Shown here: in pieces, positions 1-9,823 of the stretch
Layout of the letters: every line of letters starts with the position of its first letter
Numbering within the stretch: the stretch's first letter is position 1
From: Calothrix sp. CSU_2_0
Lineage (GTDB): Bacteria; Cyanobacteriota; Cyanobacteriia; Cyanobacteriales; Nostocaceae
Length of the DNA stretch: 56,358 nucleotides
NCBI GenBank assembly: GCA_012034595.1
Contig: JAAUPE010000031.1
Location: forward strand, 1 to 56,358
Reading direction: 5' to 3'
Position numbers and translations under genes: made by a program
Notes under the pieces: model-generated
What the model was told of the DNA's origin: nothing
The model's input: the letters and a program-made list of their open reading frames with translations, nothing else
Database searches by the model: none

Positions 1-403
1 ACAAGGAATCTTTATCTTTCTCCATGAATCAATTCAGGGGCTTGTATCCGTTGAGATAAAGATAAAAAGAAATATTCTTCTTTCTTTTACCTTTTTACTT
101 TTGACTTTTAATTTAAAAGATGGTCAGGAGTTAGAATATAAGATAATTTTTCCGTCTTTATCACAAGTTTGCCATAAGCTTAAAACTTAAGTAATTCGTC
201 TTATTTCACTCCTGCTAATCCCTGTCGAGCAAGTATTTTAGGCATTTAGATGGTTATTTATTGATGTAGTATGAAACACCGGAATCTAGATTTTGTGAAA
301 CTTTAATAATTGTGGTGATAAATCCGGGTTTTGTATTATTTAGAAGTGATTTTGATTATTAATTATTCTAGCTTGTGAATTTTTATTAATTGGGATACTA
401 AAT
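1..403. other. Intergenic region before the first gene
   Basis: AT-rich stretch with stop codons in all frames. I see no gene, RNA or clear repeat. It probably holds the promoter of the flavin enzyme that starts at 404, but no convincing -35/-10 pair can be singled out. Confidence 0.5.
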
Positions 404-1627
404 ATGAAAATCGCAATTATTGGTGGTGGTGCAAGTGGGATGGTGACAGCATACCTACTCAATAAAAATGGACATGATATTACTGTTTTTGAAAAAGAAC
501 CTATTTTAGGTGGACATATTCGGACAATAAATAAAAATGTTAAATCTCCTCAATCTCCAAGTAATTTATTTTTAGAAGGTGGTGTACTTGAATTTCCTTT
601 AAAGTTCTATAATTTCCTCAATTTGATGAAAGAATTAGAGGTAGAATTAGAATTAGTTGATATTGGCTCATCATTATTTTTTAAAAATGGTCAGCATTTT
701 CTTTCTGGTTCCGCAATCCGTAAAAACTACACCGGATTTCAGAAACTAATAGAATATCTGAGACTCAATACAATCTATAGTCGCTCTTGTGGATTCTGGT
801 TAAAAACCCATCTTGCCCAAATTCCAGATTTATATGACAAGTCAATGTCTTATTACTTGAAGTCTCAATGTATTCGGAATGATTGGGTTAAATTGCTAAC
901 AATGTATAGTTATTCAATACCATTTAAACTTATCAACAACTTTCCCGCAGAATTAGCAATCCCTGCCTTAAGGGATTACATATATACAGGATGGGTAAGA
1001 ATAAAGGGAGGAGTGTATTCCTATATTGAAAAAATCTTAGAAAAGTTTAATGGTGATATTTTACTTAATGTTGAAGTCGCTGATATTTCTAGAAAAACAA
1101 GCGATGTCAAAATAGAACTACTAGATGGAACCACATATATATTTGATAAAGTTGTTTTTGCCACACCACCAGATCGAGTCATAAAGCTATTATCAGACGC
1201 AACAAACGACGAAATAAAACGATTTTCTGGATGGGAGAAAAACGAAGCACAAACCATATTGCATACAGATACATCCATGTATAACCGATATGGTATTAAA
1301 CAATTTTCGGAATTTGATTTTTTTGAAACTGACAACGGATGGGGATATAATGCCTATCTCAACCAACTTTGTGGGATAACATCAGAGCAAAAATATAGTT
1401 TGGCATTTAACCTAAATAATGCGATCGCACCAGATAAAATTATCCACATTTTCGACCACCATACACCCTTATATACTGTCGATTCTTTTAGATATCGAGA
1501 TGAAATAGTCATGACTAATGGTGACAATAATACCTATCATGTAGGAGCATATTTAGCAGATGGATTACACGAAGGAGCTGTAACATCCGCTATCCGGGTT
1601 GCAAATGCGATATGTTTGCAGCAATAA
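404..1627 (+). CDS. FAD-dependent amine-oxidase-like oxidoreductase
   Basis: A 407-residue flavoprotein. The N-terminus has the Rossmann dinucleotide motif IIGGGASGM (residues 5-13), followed by an acidic residue at the end of the second strand (VFEKE) and a GGHIRT stretch, as in the NAD(P)/FAD-binding amine-oxidase-like family. The C-terminal VGAYLADGLHEGAVTSAIR matches the family's second flavin-contacting segment. Length is normal for the family. Substrate cannot be told from sequence; relatives act on amines, carotenoids or cyclopropane-lipid precursors. It reads in the same direction as hen1 but is separated by about 210 bases, so co-transcription is uncertain. Confidence 0.8.
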   Translation: MKIAIIGGGASGMVTAYLLNKNGHDITVFEKEPILGGHIRTINKNVKSPQSPSNLFLEGGVLEFPLKFYNFLNLMKELEVELELVDIGSSLFFKNGQHFLSGSAIRKNYTGFQKLIEYLRLNTIYSRSCGFWLKTHLAQIPDLYDKSMSYYLKSQCIRNDWVKLLTMYSYSIPFKLINNFPAELAIPALRDYIYTGWVRIKGGVYSYIEKILEKFNGDILLNVEVADISRKTSDVKIELLDGTTYIFDKVVFATPPDRVIKLLSDATNDEIKRFSGWEKNEAQTILHTDTSMYNRYGIKQFSEFDFFETDNGWGYNAYLNQLCGITSEQKYSLAFNLNNAIAPDKIIHIFDHHTPLYTVDSFRYRDEIVMTNGDNNTYHVGAYLADGLHEGAVTSAIRVANAICLQQ

Positions 1628-1838
1628 GCAGAACTTAATGCGAGGTATATTAAATCAAGCATTTATTCTACAGCAGATTTCCTTTGGATGAAGTACACTC
1701 ATTTTTCTCTCTTTCATCTACCTCACTTACTTGTAATTTGCTGGATTGGGTTTCGGGTAGAGTTTTATTTTCCGTAAAATCATAGGTTACAACTGTAGGA
1801 AATAAAAACAAAACCGACGTGAACCGTCTTGAAAGTTC

Positions 1839-3218
1839 ATGCTACTAACAATTTCCACCACAAACCAACCAGCAACCGATTTAGGTTACTTGCTCCACAA
1901 ACATCCCGATCGCTGTCAATCATTCCCCCTCTCCTTCGGAAAAGCACATATTTTTTACCCAGAAGCTAGCGAAACCCTTTGTACAGCAGCATTACTCCTC
2001 GATATCAACCCCATAAAACTAGTACGGGGAAGGGGAGCAACTTTGGAACATTACGTTACAGATAGACCATACGTTGCTTCATCATTTTTGAGTGTAGCAA
2101 TGTCCCACGTCTTCAGTACAGCAATGGCAGGAAGGTGTAAAGATAAACCCGAACTCGTCCAAACTCCCATTCCCCTGACGGCAAAAATCAGCGTTGTTCC
2201 CTGTTGGGGTGAAGATATTCTTGGGGAATTATTTGAACCACTTGGTTATACCATCATTGCAGAAAACCACCAACTCGACGAGAAATTTCCCGAATGGGGA
2301 AACAGTAAATATTATACAGTCGAACTCGCAAATACGATTCCATTATCAGAACTTCTCAGTCATCTCTACGTACTCATTCCCGTTCTCGACGACGAAAAAC
2401 ACTACTGGGTAGGGGAAGATGAGGTGGAAAAATTGCTACGTCACGGTGAAGGTTGGTTAAATACCCATCCTGCCAAGGAAAAAATCATCAGTCGTTACCT
2501 CAAACGTCGTGGAAACCTTACCCGTCAAGCATTAGCACAACTTGCGGAAACAGATAATTTCGATCCCGATGCGATCGCGATCGCGCAAACAGAGGAAGAG
2601 GTTGCGATCGAAAAACCGTTGAGTTTGAATAAGCAAAGAATGCTTACGGTTGTGGATACATTGAAGGTAAATAATGTCAAACAAGTTATAGATATGGGTT
2701 GTGGGGAAGGAACTTTGTTGCGATATTTATTGAAAGAATTATGCTTTGATAAAATTACAGGTGTAGATGTTTCTTATCGTGCTTTGGAAATTGCTAAGGA
2801 ACGAATAGATAAATTACATTTACCGCGAAATCAATGGGATAAGTTGCAGATTTTTCAAAGTGCTTTAACTTATCAGGATAAGCGGTTTAAAAATTATGAT
2901 GCAGTAACTTTAATTGAAGTTATTGAACATTTAGATATACCCCGTTTAAATTCCTTGGAAAGGGTTGTATTTGAATTCGCTCATCCCAAGTTAGTGATAG
3001 TTACCACACCCAATATTGAATACAACATCAAATTTGCCAACCTTGCCGCAGGAAAATTCCGACATAAAGACCATCGCTTTGAATGGACAAGAGAAGAATT
3101 TGAAAGTTGGGCAAATTTAGTTGCTGAAAAATTTGGTTATACTGTGTCTTTTCAAACTATTGGTGATGTTGATATAGAAGTTGGTTCTCCAACCCAAATG
3201 GCATTATTCAACTCATAG
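1839..3218 (+). CDS. hen1: Hen1: RNA 3'-terminal ribose 2'-O-methyltransferase
   Basis: A 459-residue protein with the two-part structure of bacterial Hen1: an N-terminal domain (residues 1 to about 240) and a C-terminal SAM methyltransferase. The SAM motif is VIDMGCGEGTLL near residue 285. The EVIEH sequence (E360, E363, H364) matches the metal ligands of Hen1. Bacterial Hen1 methylates the 3'-terminal ribose of RNA during repair by Pnkp, which protects the mended site from being cut again at the same place. The length fits the family. The next kinase gene starts 2 bases after the stop and pnkp lies further down, so this is the first gene of an RNA-repair operon. Confidence 0.93.
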   Translation: MLLTISTTNQPATDLGYLLHKHPDRCQSFPLSFGKAHIFYPEASETLCTAALLLDINPIKLVRGRGATLEHYVTDRPYVASSFLSVAMSHVFSTAMAGRCKDKPELVQTPIPLTAKISVVPCWGEDILGELFEPLGYTIIAENHQLDEKFPEWGNSKYYTVELANTIPLSELLSHLYVLIPVLDDEKHYWVGEDEVEKLLRHGEGWLNTHPAKEKIISRYLKRRGNLTRQALAQLAETDNFDPDAIAIAQTEEEVAIEKPLSLNKQRMLTVVDTLKVNNVKQVIDMGCGEGTLLRYLLKELCFDKITGVDVSYRALEIAKERIDKLHLPRNQWDKLQIFQSALTYQDKRFKNYDAVTLIEVIEHLDIPRLNSLERVVFEFAHPKLVIVTTPNIEYNIKFANLAAGKFRHKDHRFEWTREEFESWANLVAEKFGYTVSFQTIGDVDIEVGSPTQMALFNS

Positions 3219-3220
3219 TT

Positions 3221-3670
3221 ATGGAAGCAATCATATTCATCGGAATTCAAGCTTCCGGCAAATCAACATTTTACCGAGAAAATTTTCTCAACACTCACAT
3301 TCGTCTCAATCTCGATATGCTCAAAACTCGTCACCGCGAAGACATATTCCTCAAAGCATGTATTCAAGGAAAACAGTCATTTGTGGTGGATAATACTAAC
3401 CCCACACCAGAAGAAAGAAGTCGCTATATTATTCCTGCAAAAGCCAATCATTTTCAAATTAAAGCCTATTATTTTGATTCAGATTTGGAAACATGTAAAC
3501 AACGAAATAACCAACGTCAAAGAAAAGAAATTATTCCTCTATCTGGATTATTGGGAACCTATAAAAGATTGATATTCCCAAGTTGGGAAGAAGGCTTTGA
3601 TGCGATTTATTCTGTCAAATTCGATATTAATAACTCTTTCAAAATAGAGGAGTGGAAACGTGAAACTTGA
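3221..3670 (+). CDS. Small P-loop polynucleotide-kinase-like protein
   Basis: A 149-residue P-loop kinase. The Walker A motif is GIQASGKST (residues 8-16) and a conserved VVDNTNPTPEER segment follows, as in the kinase domains of Pnkp, T4 PNK and zeta-toxin-like nucleoside kinases. It starts 2 bases after hen1 stops and its 3' end overlaps the Thg1 remnant, so it belongs to the RNA-repair operon. It resembles the kinase module of the downstream Pnkp but lacks phosphatase and ligase domains. A role in 5'-phosphorylation of RNA ends is inference; the substrate is unknown. Confidence 0.75.
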   Translation: MEAIIFIGIQASGKSTFYRENFLNTHIRLNLDMLKTRHREDIFLKACIQGKQSFVVDNTNPTPEERSRYIIPAKANHFQIKAYYFDSDLETCKQRNNQRQRKEIIPLSGLLGTYKRLIFPSWEEGFDAIYSVKFDINNSFKIEEWKRET

Positions 3671-3951
3671 CGAATTAGATACAATAATGCAAGCAACAAG
3701 TATGATTTTGGGATTATCCATAGCTGATAAAAACGAGCTTTTATTTTCAACATGGAATTAATTTTAATGAATTACCCAAATGGCAAAAACGTGGCACAGG
3801 ATTATATTGGGAAGAATACGAAAAAGACGGATTTAATCCCCAAACAGGGGAAAATGCGAAAACAATTAGACGCAGAATCAAACGAGATTTAGAATTACCA
3901 ATGAAAGAAGAATATAGCGGTTTTATTTGTACATTTCTCTCTTCCATATAA
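3660..3951 (+). pseudogene. Remnant of a Thg1-like 3'-5' RNA polymerase / tRNA-His guanylyltransferase
   Basis: Starting with GTG at 3660, the frame reads VKLDELDTIM, the N-terminus of Thg1-like proteins. It jumps at once to the C-terminal part (GLSIADKNELLF). A one-base shift near 3747 then gives INFNELPKWQKRGTGLYWEE, GFNPQTGEN and RRRIKRDLELPMKEEY, ending at the TAA at 3949. Roughly 150 internal residues, including the catalytic palm with its metal-binding carboxylates, are missing, so the product cannot be active. Thg1-like proteins add nucleotides to RNA 5' ends in tRNA maturation and repair, which fits the operon. The assignment rests on my recall of family sequences, but the C-terminal match is long and clear. 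Confidence 0.8.
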
Positions 3952-3952
3952 T

Positions 3953-4033
3953 CTCAGCGAAACTCCGCGTAAAACTTCCGTTTTTTTGCGGAAGAATCAT
4001 CTTCTGCAAACTACTCTCAGCGAAACTTTGCGT
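3953..4033. repeat. Two 18-bp direct repeats flanking a small hairpin upstream of pnkp
   Basis: CTCAGCGAAACTCCGCGT at 3953-3970 recurs as CTCAGCGAAACTTTGCGT at 4016-4033 (two mismatches). Between them CTTCCG (3975-3980) and CGGAAG (3989-3994) form a hairpin over a T-run. Short repeats of this kind are common between cyanobacterial genes. The pair separates the Thg1 remnant from pnkp. Confidence 0.7.
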
Positions 4034-4062
4034 TAAAAACACATATTAAAACATAAAACGAA

Positions 4063-6638
4063 ATGAAAATAACCATCCCCGAACTCTCCCTAATCATCCT
4101 CATTGGTGCATCCGGTTCCGGAAAATCCACCTTTGCCCGCAATCATTTCCACCAATTTGAAGTTATCTCATCAGACTTTTGCCGTGGTTTAGTATCCGAT
4201 GACGAAAACAGTCAAACAGCATCAAAAGACGCTTTCGAGCTACTTCATTACATCACCGCAAAAAGACTAGCAACAGGTAAATTAACCGTAATTGATGCCA
4301 CCAACGTCCATCCAGAAGATAGAAAAGAATATATTAAACTAGCACGCGAATTTCATTTTCTATCAGTTGCGATCGCACTCAATCTCCCCGAAGAAATTTG
4401 TCACCAACGCAATAACGAACGTCCAGATCGACAATTCGGTTCCCACGTAGTCAGACGACATACCCAAGCACTACGAAGGAGTTTGCGAGGTTTAGAAAGA
4501 GAAGGTTTTCGCTACGTTCATATTTTAAATTCCTTAGAAGACATCAATAATTTGGAAATCGAACGTCAACCACTTTGGAATAATCGCAAATATGAAAAGG
4601 GACCATTCGATATAATTGGAGATATCCACGGTTGTTGTGACGAACTCGAAGAATTATTGCAAAATTAGGATATATCCACAACCCAACCACACAAACAGAG
4701 GAATTTTGGAACTTTCCCCTGTACCACCATCCCCAAGGAAGAAAAGCTGTATTTTTGGGTGATTTAGTCGATCGAGGCAATCGCATTCTCGATACAGTCA
4801 AACTCGTTCGCAACATGGTGACAGCAGGTACGGGTATTTGCGTTCCCGGAAACCACGAACATAAATTACTGCGAAAACTCCGGGGTAAAAATGTGCGGGT
4901 AAATCACGGTTTGCAGCAAAGTTTGCAGGAAATTGATGCTATTCCCGAAAATATCCGGGAAACCTCCATTAAACAATTAAGGGAATTTTTCGACTCTTTA
5001 GTAAGTCACTATGTTCTCGATGGAGGTAACTTAGTAGTAGCCCATGCAGGGATGAAAAAAGAAATGCAGGGAAGGGGTTCTGGTGCAGTGCGGGAATTTG
5101 CCTTATATGGAGAAACAACCGGGGAAATCGATGAATTCGGTTTACCTGTGCGTTTTAACTGGGCGAGCGAGTATCGTGGTGATGCTATGGTAGTCTACGG
5201 ACATACCCCCGTACCCGAAGCCGAATGGTTGAATAATACAATCGATATCGATACGGGTTGCGTCTTTGGTGGCAAATTAACTGCATTGCGCTATCCCGAA
5301 AAAGAATTGGTTTCCGTCGATGCAGCAAAAGTTTATTGCGAACCCATCAAACCATTAGGCATTACCAACAACAGAACCGCACAGCAAGAAATTGACGATG
5401 TATTACATATCGAAGATGTCCTGGGCAAACGCATCATCAACACCCGTTTGCAGAATAATATTACCATCCGCGAAGAGAATAGTATTGCCGCACTCGAAGT
5501 CATGAGTCGGTTTGCTGCCAACCCCAAATGGTTAATTTATCTTCCTCCCACCATGTCTCCCGTCGAAACTTCCCAATTACCGGGGTATTTAGAGCGTCCA
5601 GAACAAGCTTTTGCCTACTACCACAACCAAGGAATTACTGAAATTATTTGTGAAGAAAAACACATGGGTTCCCGTGCCGTAGTTGTGGTTTGTCGCGATG
5701 AACTAGCTGCAAATCGACGTTTTGGTGTAATTAATGAAGGAATCGGGATTATTTATACCCGCACCGGAAGGAAGTTTTTCAGCGATGAAACTGTAGAAAC
5801 CGAATTGCTAGCTCGTTTGCATACAGCCCTCACTGACAGCAACTTTTGGGAAATATTTGATACCGACTGGGTATGTCTCGACTGCGAATTATTACCTTGG
5901 TCAGCAAAAGCCCAAGGATTATTAACCAAACAATATGCACCTGTGGGAATGTCATCCCGTTTAGCTTTAGGAGATGCGATCGCACTGCTCCAACAAGCGC
6001 AACAGCGAGGTGTGGATATATCCTCCCAACTCGACAGTTACAAACAACGGGCAGAAATGGCGAATTTATACGTCGATGCTTACCGTCGTTACTGCTGGAA
6101 CGTCAGCGATATTTCCGATATTAAATTAGCACCATTCCATATTTTAGCCAGCGAAGGGGCAGTACATACCGACAAAACCCACACCTGGCACATGGAAGAA
6201 ATCGCCAAAATTGCCCAAACAAATCCACAATTATTAATAGAAACCAACTACAGAGTCATCGATTTGACTGACATTGAGGGTAAAAACCAGGGTATTCTTT
6301 GGTGGGAACAAATGACCGCAGAGGGTGGAGAGGGAATGGTTGTAAAACCCCTAGATTACATAGTTAGAGGAAGCAAAGGGATTATTCAACCAGCCGTCAA
6401 ATGTCGCGGCAAAGAATATCTGCGAATAATTTACGGTGCCGAATATGACAGCCAAGAAAACTGCGATCGCTTACGTCATCGCGGACTATCTCACAAACGT
6501 TCCCTAGCAATGCGAGAATTTGCCTTGGGAGTGGAAGCATTGGAAAGATTTGTGGCAAAAAAACCATTGCGACAGGTACACGAATGCGTCTTTGGGATAC
6601 TCGCATTGGAAAGCGAACCCGTCGATCCAAGATTGTAA
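4063..6638 (+). pseudogene. pnkp: Pnkp: RNA end-healing and sealing enzyme (kinase-phosphatase-ligase), split by a 1-nt frameshift
   Basis: Two consecutive reading frames make up one bacterial Pnkp. The first (4063-4668) holds the kinase with P-loop GASGSGKST (residues 15-23) and the first metallophosphatase motif GDIHGC. The second frame is open from about 4662 to 6638 and continues with GDLVDRG, GNHEHK, then an RNA ligase with nucleotidyl-lysine motif EKHMGSR (Lys codon 5658-5660). The join lies in an A-run at 4661-4664: one extra A would restore ELLQKLGYIHN. Joined, the protein has about 858 residues, normal for Pnkp. The enzyme phosphorylates 5' ends, removes 3' phosphates and seals, with Hen1 as partner. 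The break could be a real mutation or a sequencing error; all other motifs are intact. Confidence 0.88.
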
Positions 6639-6721
6639 TTTCATGGCTATTTTATCGAAAAACTGGTTGACGCTAATTGAAATTCTAGTTAATATAAAAC
6701 TGTCAACTACTTTTAAAAGTT

Positions 6722-6916
6722 ATGGCAGGCAGAAAAAAATTAAACCGCACTAGCTTACACGCTAGAGTTTCACCAGATACACCAGACAAGCTAAAGTAAA
6801 TAGCCGAAAAGATGGGCTTTACTTATAGTGATGACGGCTCGATTGGGCAATTATTTGATGCGATCGCTTCTGGAAAAATAATTTTAATTTCCTCAAATTC
6901 AGATAAAAGTCGTTGA
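6722..6916 (+). pseudogene. Small DNA-binding-like protein gene with an in-frame stop
   Basis: From ATG 6722 the frame codes a 64-residue protein interrupted by TAA at 6797-6799 after 25 codons. It begins MAGRKKLNRTSLHARVSP and continues after the stop with IAEKMGFTYSDDGSIGQLFDAIASG. The basic start followed by a strand and two helices resembles ribbon-helix-helix-type small proteins common in cyanobacteria. Reading continues cleanly on both sides of the stop, so this looks like a single nonsense mutation. It is too short for a firm family call. Confidence 0.45.
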
Positions 6917-7680
6917 CGCTTTGTTGATGTCGGGTAAAATATAAATATGAGAGCAAACAAATATTACACTGCCATTCCCCTCTTAAACACTTCCTCAAAA
7001 TCGCCAAAACGAACCAAGAGATAATACCCCTAATTAAGAGTAACTATAATTAACTGTTACTATTGTTACCATTCATCTAAATAGCGATCGCTTTAATAAT
7101 ATTGTGGTTTTCTCATAAATATCCAAGTTCAAAAAACATTCTGAATGAGTTTTATTTCGATTCAACCACTAGCTTTGTGGATGTTTTTAACCCGATATCC
7201 CTATCAAAAGTTTATGAGAACAACACATCGAAATGTAACAATTACACTTTTTTATTAATTTTTGTTGCAAGCTATCGATCCCGTTGCTAGCGTATGCAGA
7301 TAAGGTCATTTTTGGTAATTTCCTTTACAAGGGAGGTTCATTATCCATGCAAAACATTGATTTCGGTTTTATACCCATGCCATCGCACTTTTGTTATGGA
7401 TTACCCTTTAAACCGTAAAATATTGCTGTTCTCGCTTTAATCCAATTTGCTAGCAATTACTGCTAATTGAAGTTTATTACTGCCCTGCCAATTTGACCTG
7501 ACTTTTAGGCTTTTGCAATCAGTCAAATCAACTCAATTCATCCCCGAAATTACGACTAAAAACTTGTCTCACCATACATTGTTCTTGCCCTTGTCTATGT
7601 AGAACTCAACAAACAATCCCTACAAAATTACTCGGCATTATAAACAGTGCAGTGACACATCAACTTAGGAGATTATAGCT
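6917..7680. other. Intergenic region upstream of the SDR gene
   Basis: About 760 AT-rich bases with no supportable gene. An open frame at 7102-7290 has unremarkable composition, no RBS and no family resemblance, so it is left out. TAGGAG at 7667-7672, 8 bases before ATG 7681, is the ribosome binding site of the SDR gene. Confidence 0.5.
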
Positions 7681-8490
7681 ATGGATATTCAAGGAAAAAC
7701 GGCTTTAGTGACTGGAGCATCTCGTGGAATTGGACGTGCGATCGCGCTTTCGTTGGCAAAGCAGAAGGTGAAGCGTTTGTTATTAATCGCTCGAAATCAT
7801 CAACGTTTGGCTGAAGTCGGAGCAGAAATTGAAGCATTAGGAACAGAAGTCGTACTTTTTACTTTAGATTTGACTCAAATAGTCGAAGTGAATATTGCGA
7901 TCGCCAAAGCTTGGAGGGATTATGGACCAATTCACCTGCTGGTCAATTGTGCTGGAGTTGCACACCAGACTCCCTTTTTAGAATCAAAACTTTCGGATGT
8001 TCAAGAAGAACTGGAAACTAATCTAGTGGGAATGTACTCAATTACTCGCTTAGTTGCACGACGGATGGTGAGACAAAGGGAAGGTTCTATTGTTAATGTT
8101 TCTAGCTTGATGGGTAAAGTAGCTGCTCCGACAATGGCAACTTACTCTGCCACCAAATTCGCGATCGTTGGATTCACTCAAGCTTTGCGTGGTGAGCTCG
8201 CAGCACACAACATCCGTGTTGTCGGGTTACTACCATCGCTTACCGATACTGATATGGTGCGGGATTTACAATTGTTCCGTTGGGTTGTTCCCATGACTAC
8301 CCAGCAAGTTGCTGATGCCCTCATTAGTGGATTGCAAAGTGATTCATCAGAAATATTGGTAGGTTGGCAAAGTCATTTAGCAGTTTGGTGTAATCGGATT
8401 GCTCCTTGGTTGTTGGAGAAAATTCTACTCATGTCTGCTCCATTGCCTTCCCGTCGAGCAAAATATTACCCACAACTACGAAGAGCATAA
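7681..8490 (+). CDS. Short-chain dehydrogenase/reductase (SDR), NAD(P)-dependent
   Basis: A 269-residue classical SDR. The cofactor motif TGASRGIGRA lies at residues 15-24, the NCAG motif near residue 89, and the catalytic Ser (NVSSLMG) and YSATK motif follow at the usual spacing. It acts in the cytoplasm on an unknown alcohol or carbonyl substrate. The start is supported by TAGGAG 8 bases upstream. It stands alone: the gene before it is a remnant and a palindromic repeat follows. Confidence 0.92.
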   Translation: MDIQGKTALVTGASRGIGRAIALSLAKQKVKRLLLIARNHQRLAEVGAEIEALGTEVVLFTLDLTQIVEVNIAIAKAWRDYGPIHLLVNCAGVAHQTPFLESKLSDVQEELETNLVGMYSITRLVARRMVRQREGSIVNVSSLMGKVAAPTMATYSATKFAIVGFTQALRGELAAHNIRVVGLLPSLTDTDMVRDLQLFRWVVPMTTQQVADALISGLQSDSSEILVGWQSHLAVWCNRIAPWLLEKILLMSAPLPSRRAKYYPQLRRA

Positions 8491-8500
8491 AAATTAGACA

Positions 8501-8716
8501 TAGGAGTGAAAAAGATGTAGAGACGTAGCATTGCTACGCGAATGTGCCTTTATAGAAGTTTGTGGGGACGGTTTCCGTCCACAAAACTACCCTCCGGGTA
8601 GACACGGAGTGGCTTCTGTAAGTACGCTAAGAGCGAACGGGGACAGAAGATTCTGTCCGGCAACTTCGCAGTCTCTACAAGGGTTTCAGGTAACGCATAA
8701 TTAATTTTCACTCCTA
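8501..8716. repeat. Nested inverted repeat, MITE-like, with GTAGAGAC/GTCTCTAC inner ends
   Basis: TAGGAGTGAAAA (8501-8512) is perfectly inverted at 8705-8716. Inside, GTAGAGAC (8517-8524) is inverted as GTCTCTAC (8671-8678). The core contains further small palindromes (GGACGGTTTCCGTCC, ACCCTCCGGGT, GGACAGA with TCTGTCC). GTAGAGACGT-type palindromes are a known abundant intergenic repeat family in filamentous cyanobacteria. There is no coding capacity, so mobilisation, if any, would be in trans. Confidence 0.75.
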
Positions 8717-8741
8717 TATCACGGGAAGCAAGCTACGCAAT

Positions 8742-8771
8742 TAGCAGTTACAGATGTAACTGCTAGTTCTT
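8742..8771. terminator. Possible rho-independent terminator
   Basis: TAGCAGTTAC (8742-8751) pairs perfectly with GTAACTGCTA (8756-8765) over a 4-base loop. The plus-strand sequence after it is T-rich but the T-run starts about 10 bases later, so function is uncertain. It could end transcription of the SDR gene or of the facing DUF4330 gene. Confidence 0.35.
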
Positions 8772-8825
8772 AGTATTTTTTACCTTGGAAAAAACCCTGT
8801 TTTGGTTTATTAATTAAATTAATCT

Positions 8826-9455
8826 CTAATTAAGCACCCTAACATCGATTACACTACCTTTAGACAAATAGTCAAAACCTTCAATCTCAGTCGGAGTTCC
8901 AACCCTCAATTGACTTTTGCCGAAAAATAAACCTTGCTTTTGAACTTGAGCCTTACCCGCCAAAGTAACCAGCAAATCAACCTTATAATTATTTTTGGGA
9001 TCGGGTAACTCCTTTACCGAACCGTCTGGTTGGGGAACTGCGATCGCGATCGGTAATTGCTCAACAGACTTGATATTCATTGCTCCTTCAGGTTGATTGC
9101 GAAGTGTCACCTTCGTACTCGCACCAGCTTTCAAACCACCCTCCAACAACACAGTCGGTTTACTAACTCCCATACCTTGAATCAATATATCAACCTCAAC
9201 TGGTTGCAGCACAGAGTTAGTTTGTGCGATGAGCGGAGTGCAACATGGGTTTGCGATCGCAATGGGTAGAACAGGAGAACAAAAAATACTTACAAATAAC
9301 AGTATAAATACCAATAGAAAACGTCCAAAGACATAGCTGAAACGTTTATGAATGCGACTTTTAAAACTCAAAACAACCATCTTAAATAAGTGTCTAAGTT
9401 TGCTAAAAATATCACAAGTAACTGCATCAAATAGATTACATTCACTATTAGACAA
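8826..9455 (-). CDS. DUF4330-family membrane-anchored protein
   Basis: A 209-residue protein. A hydrophobic segment (about residues 43-67, FGRFLLVFILLFVSIFC) anchors or exports it, and the rest should be extracytoplasmic. The PVEVDILIQGMGV, RNQPEG and VPQPDGSVKELPDPK segments resemble the cyanobacterial DUF4330 family as I recall it. Function unknown. The true start may be an internal Met (residue 26, MVVLSFKS), which would leave a shorter cytoplasmic tail. It stands alone on the minus strand. Confidence 0.6.
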   Translation of the reverse strand: MSNSECNLFDAVTCDIFSKLRHLFKMVVLSFKSRIHKRFSYVFGRFLLVFILLFVSIFCSPVLPIAIANPCCTPLIAQTNSVLQPVEVDILIQGMGVSKPTVLLEGGLKAGASTKVTLRNQPEGAMNIKSVEQLPIAIAVPQPDGSVKELPDPKNNYKVDLLVTLAGKAQVQKQGLFFGKSQLRVGTPTEIEGFDYLSKGSVIDVRVLN

Positions 9456-9823
9456 TAATAGCTTCTATTTATGAATACGACTTCTTCAAGACTGAAATTT
9501 ATGACTTTTTTAAGAGTTGAGAATCTTTTTTTGTAGATAGTTTAGGGATAAGTCAGGTTATTCAGATGGGTTAAATTCTAAATTAGAAACCTAGTTTGTA
9601 AACTAAAAGTTGGTAATCGTACCATTTTAGATAAAGTTGTATGGCAAGAATCCCATCCCCGTCAACTTGCCACTTAAAGAGAAGTCACTTGTGCGTCTAC
9701 CCACAAGTTAATCGGAAAAGAATTAGGGTAGGATTTATTTAATCATTAAATTGGCATTAGCAGGCGATTATATGGTCAAAAGCAGGAATATGTAATCTTG
9801 TTGATAATGCTGTAAAAAGTCGC
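9456..9823. other. Intergenic region
   Basis: AT-rich spacer between two minus-strand genes. I see no gene, strong repeat or RNA in it. Confidence 0.4.

Noticed and set aside
4655-4670. Programmed -1 frameshift in pnkp
   Set aside because: In the zero frame the site reads TTG CAA AAT TAG, which is not a canonical X XXY YYZ slippery heptamer, and no strong downstream stem was seen. A simple one-base deletion or error is more likely.
7102-7290. 62-residue open frame on the plus strand
   Set aside because: No RBS, no family resemblance and AT-driven composition in a decayed region.
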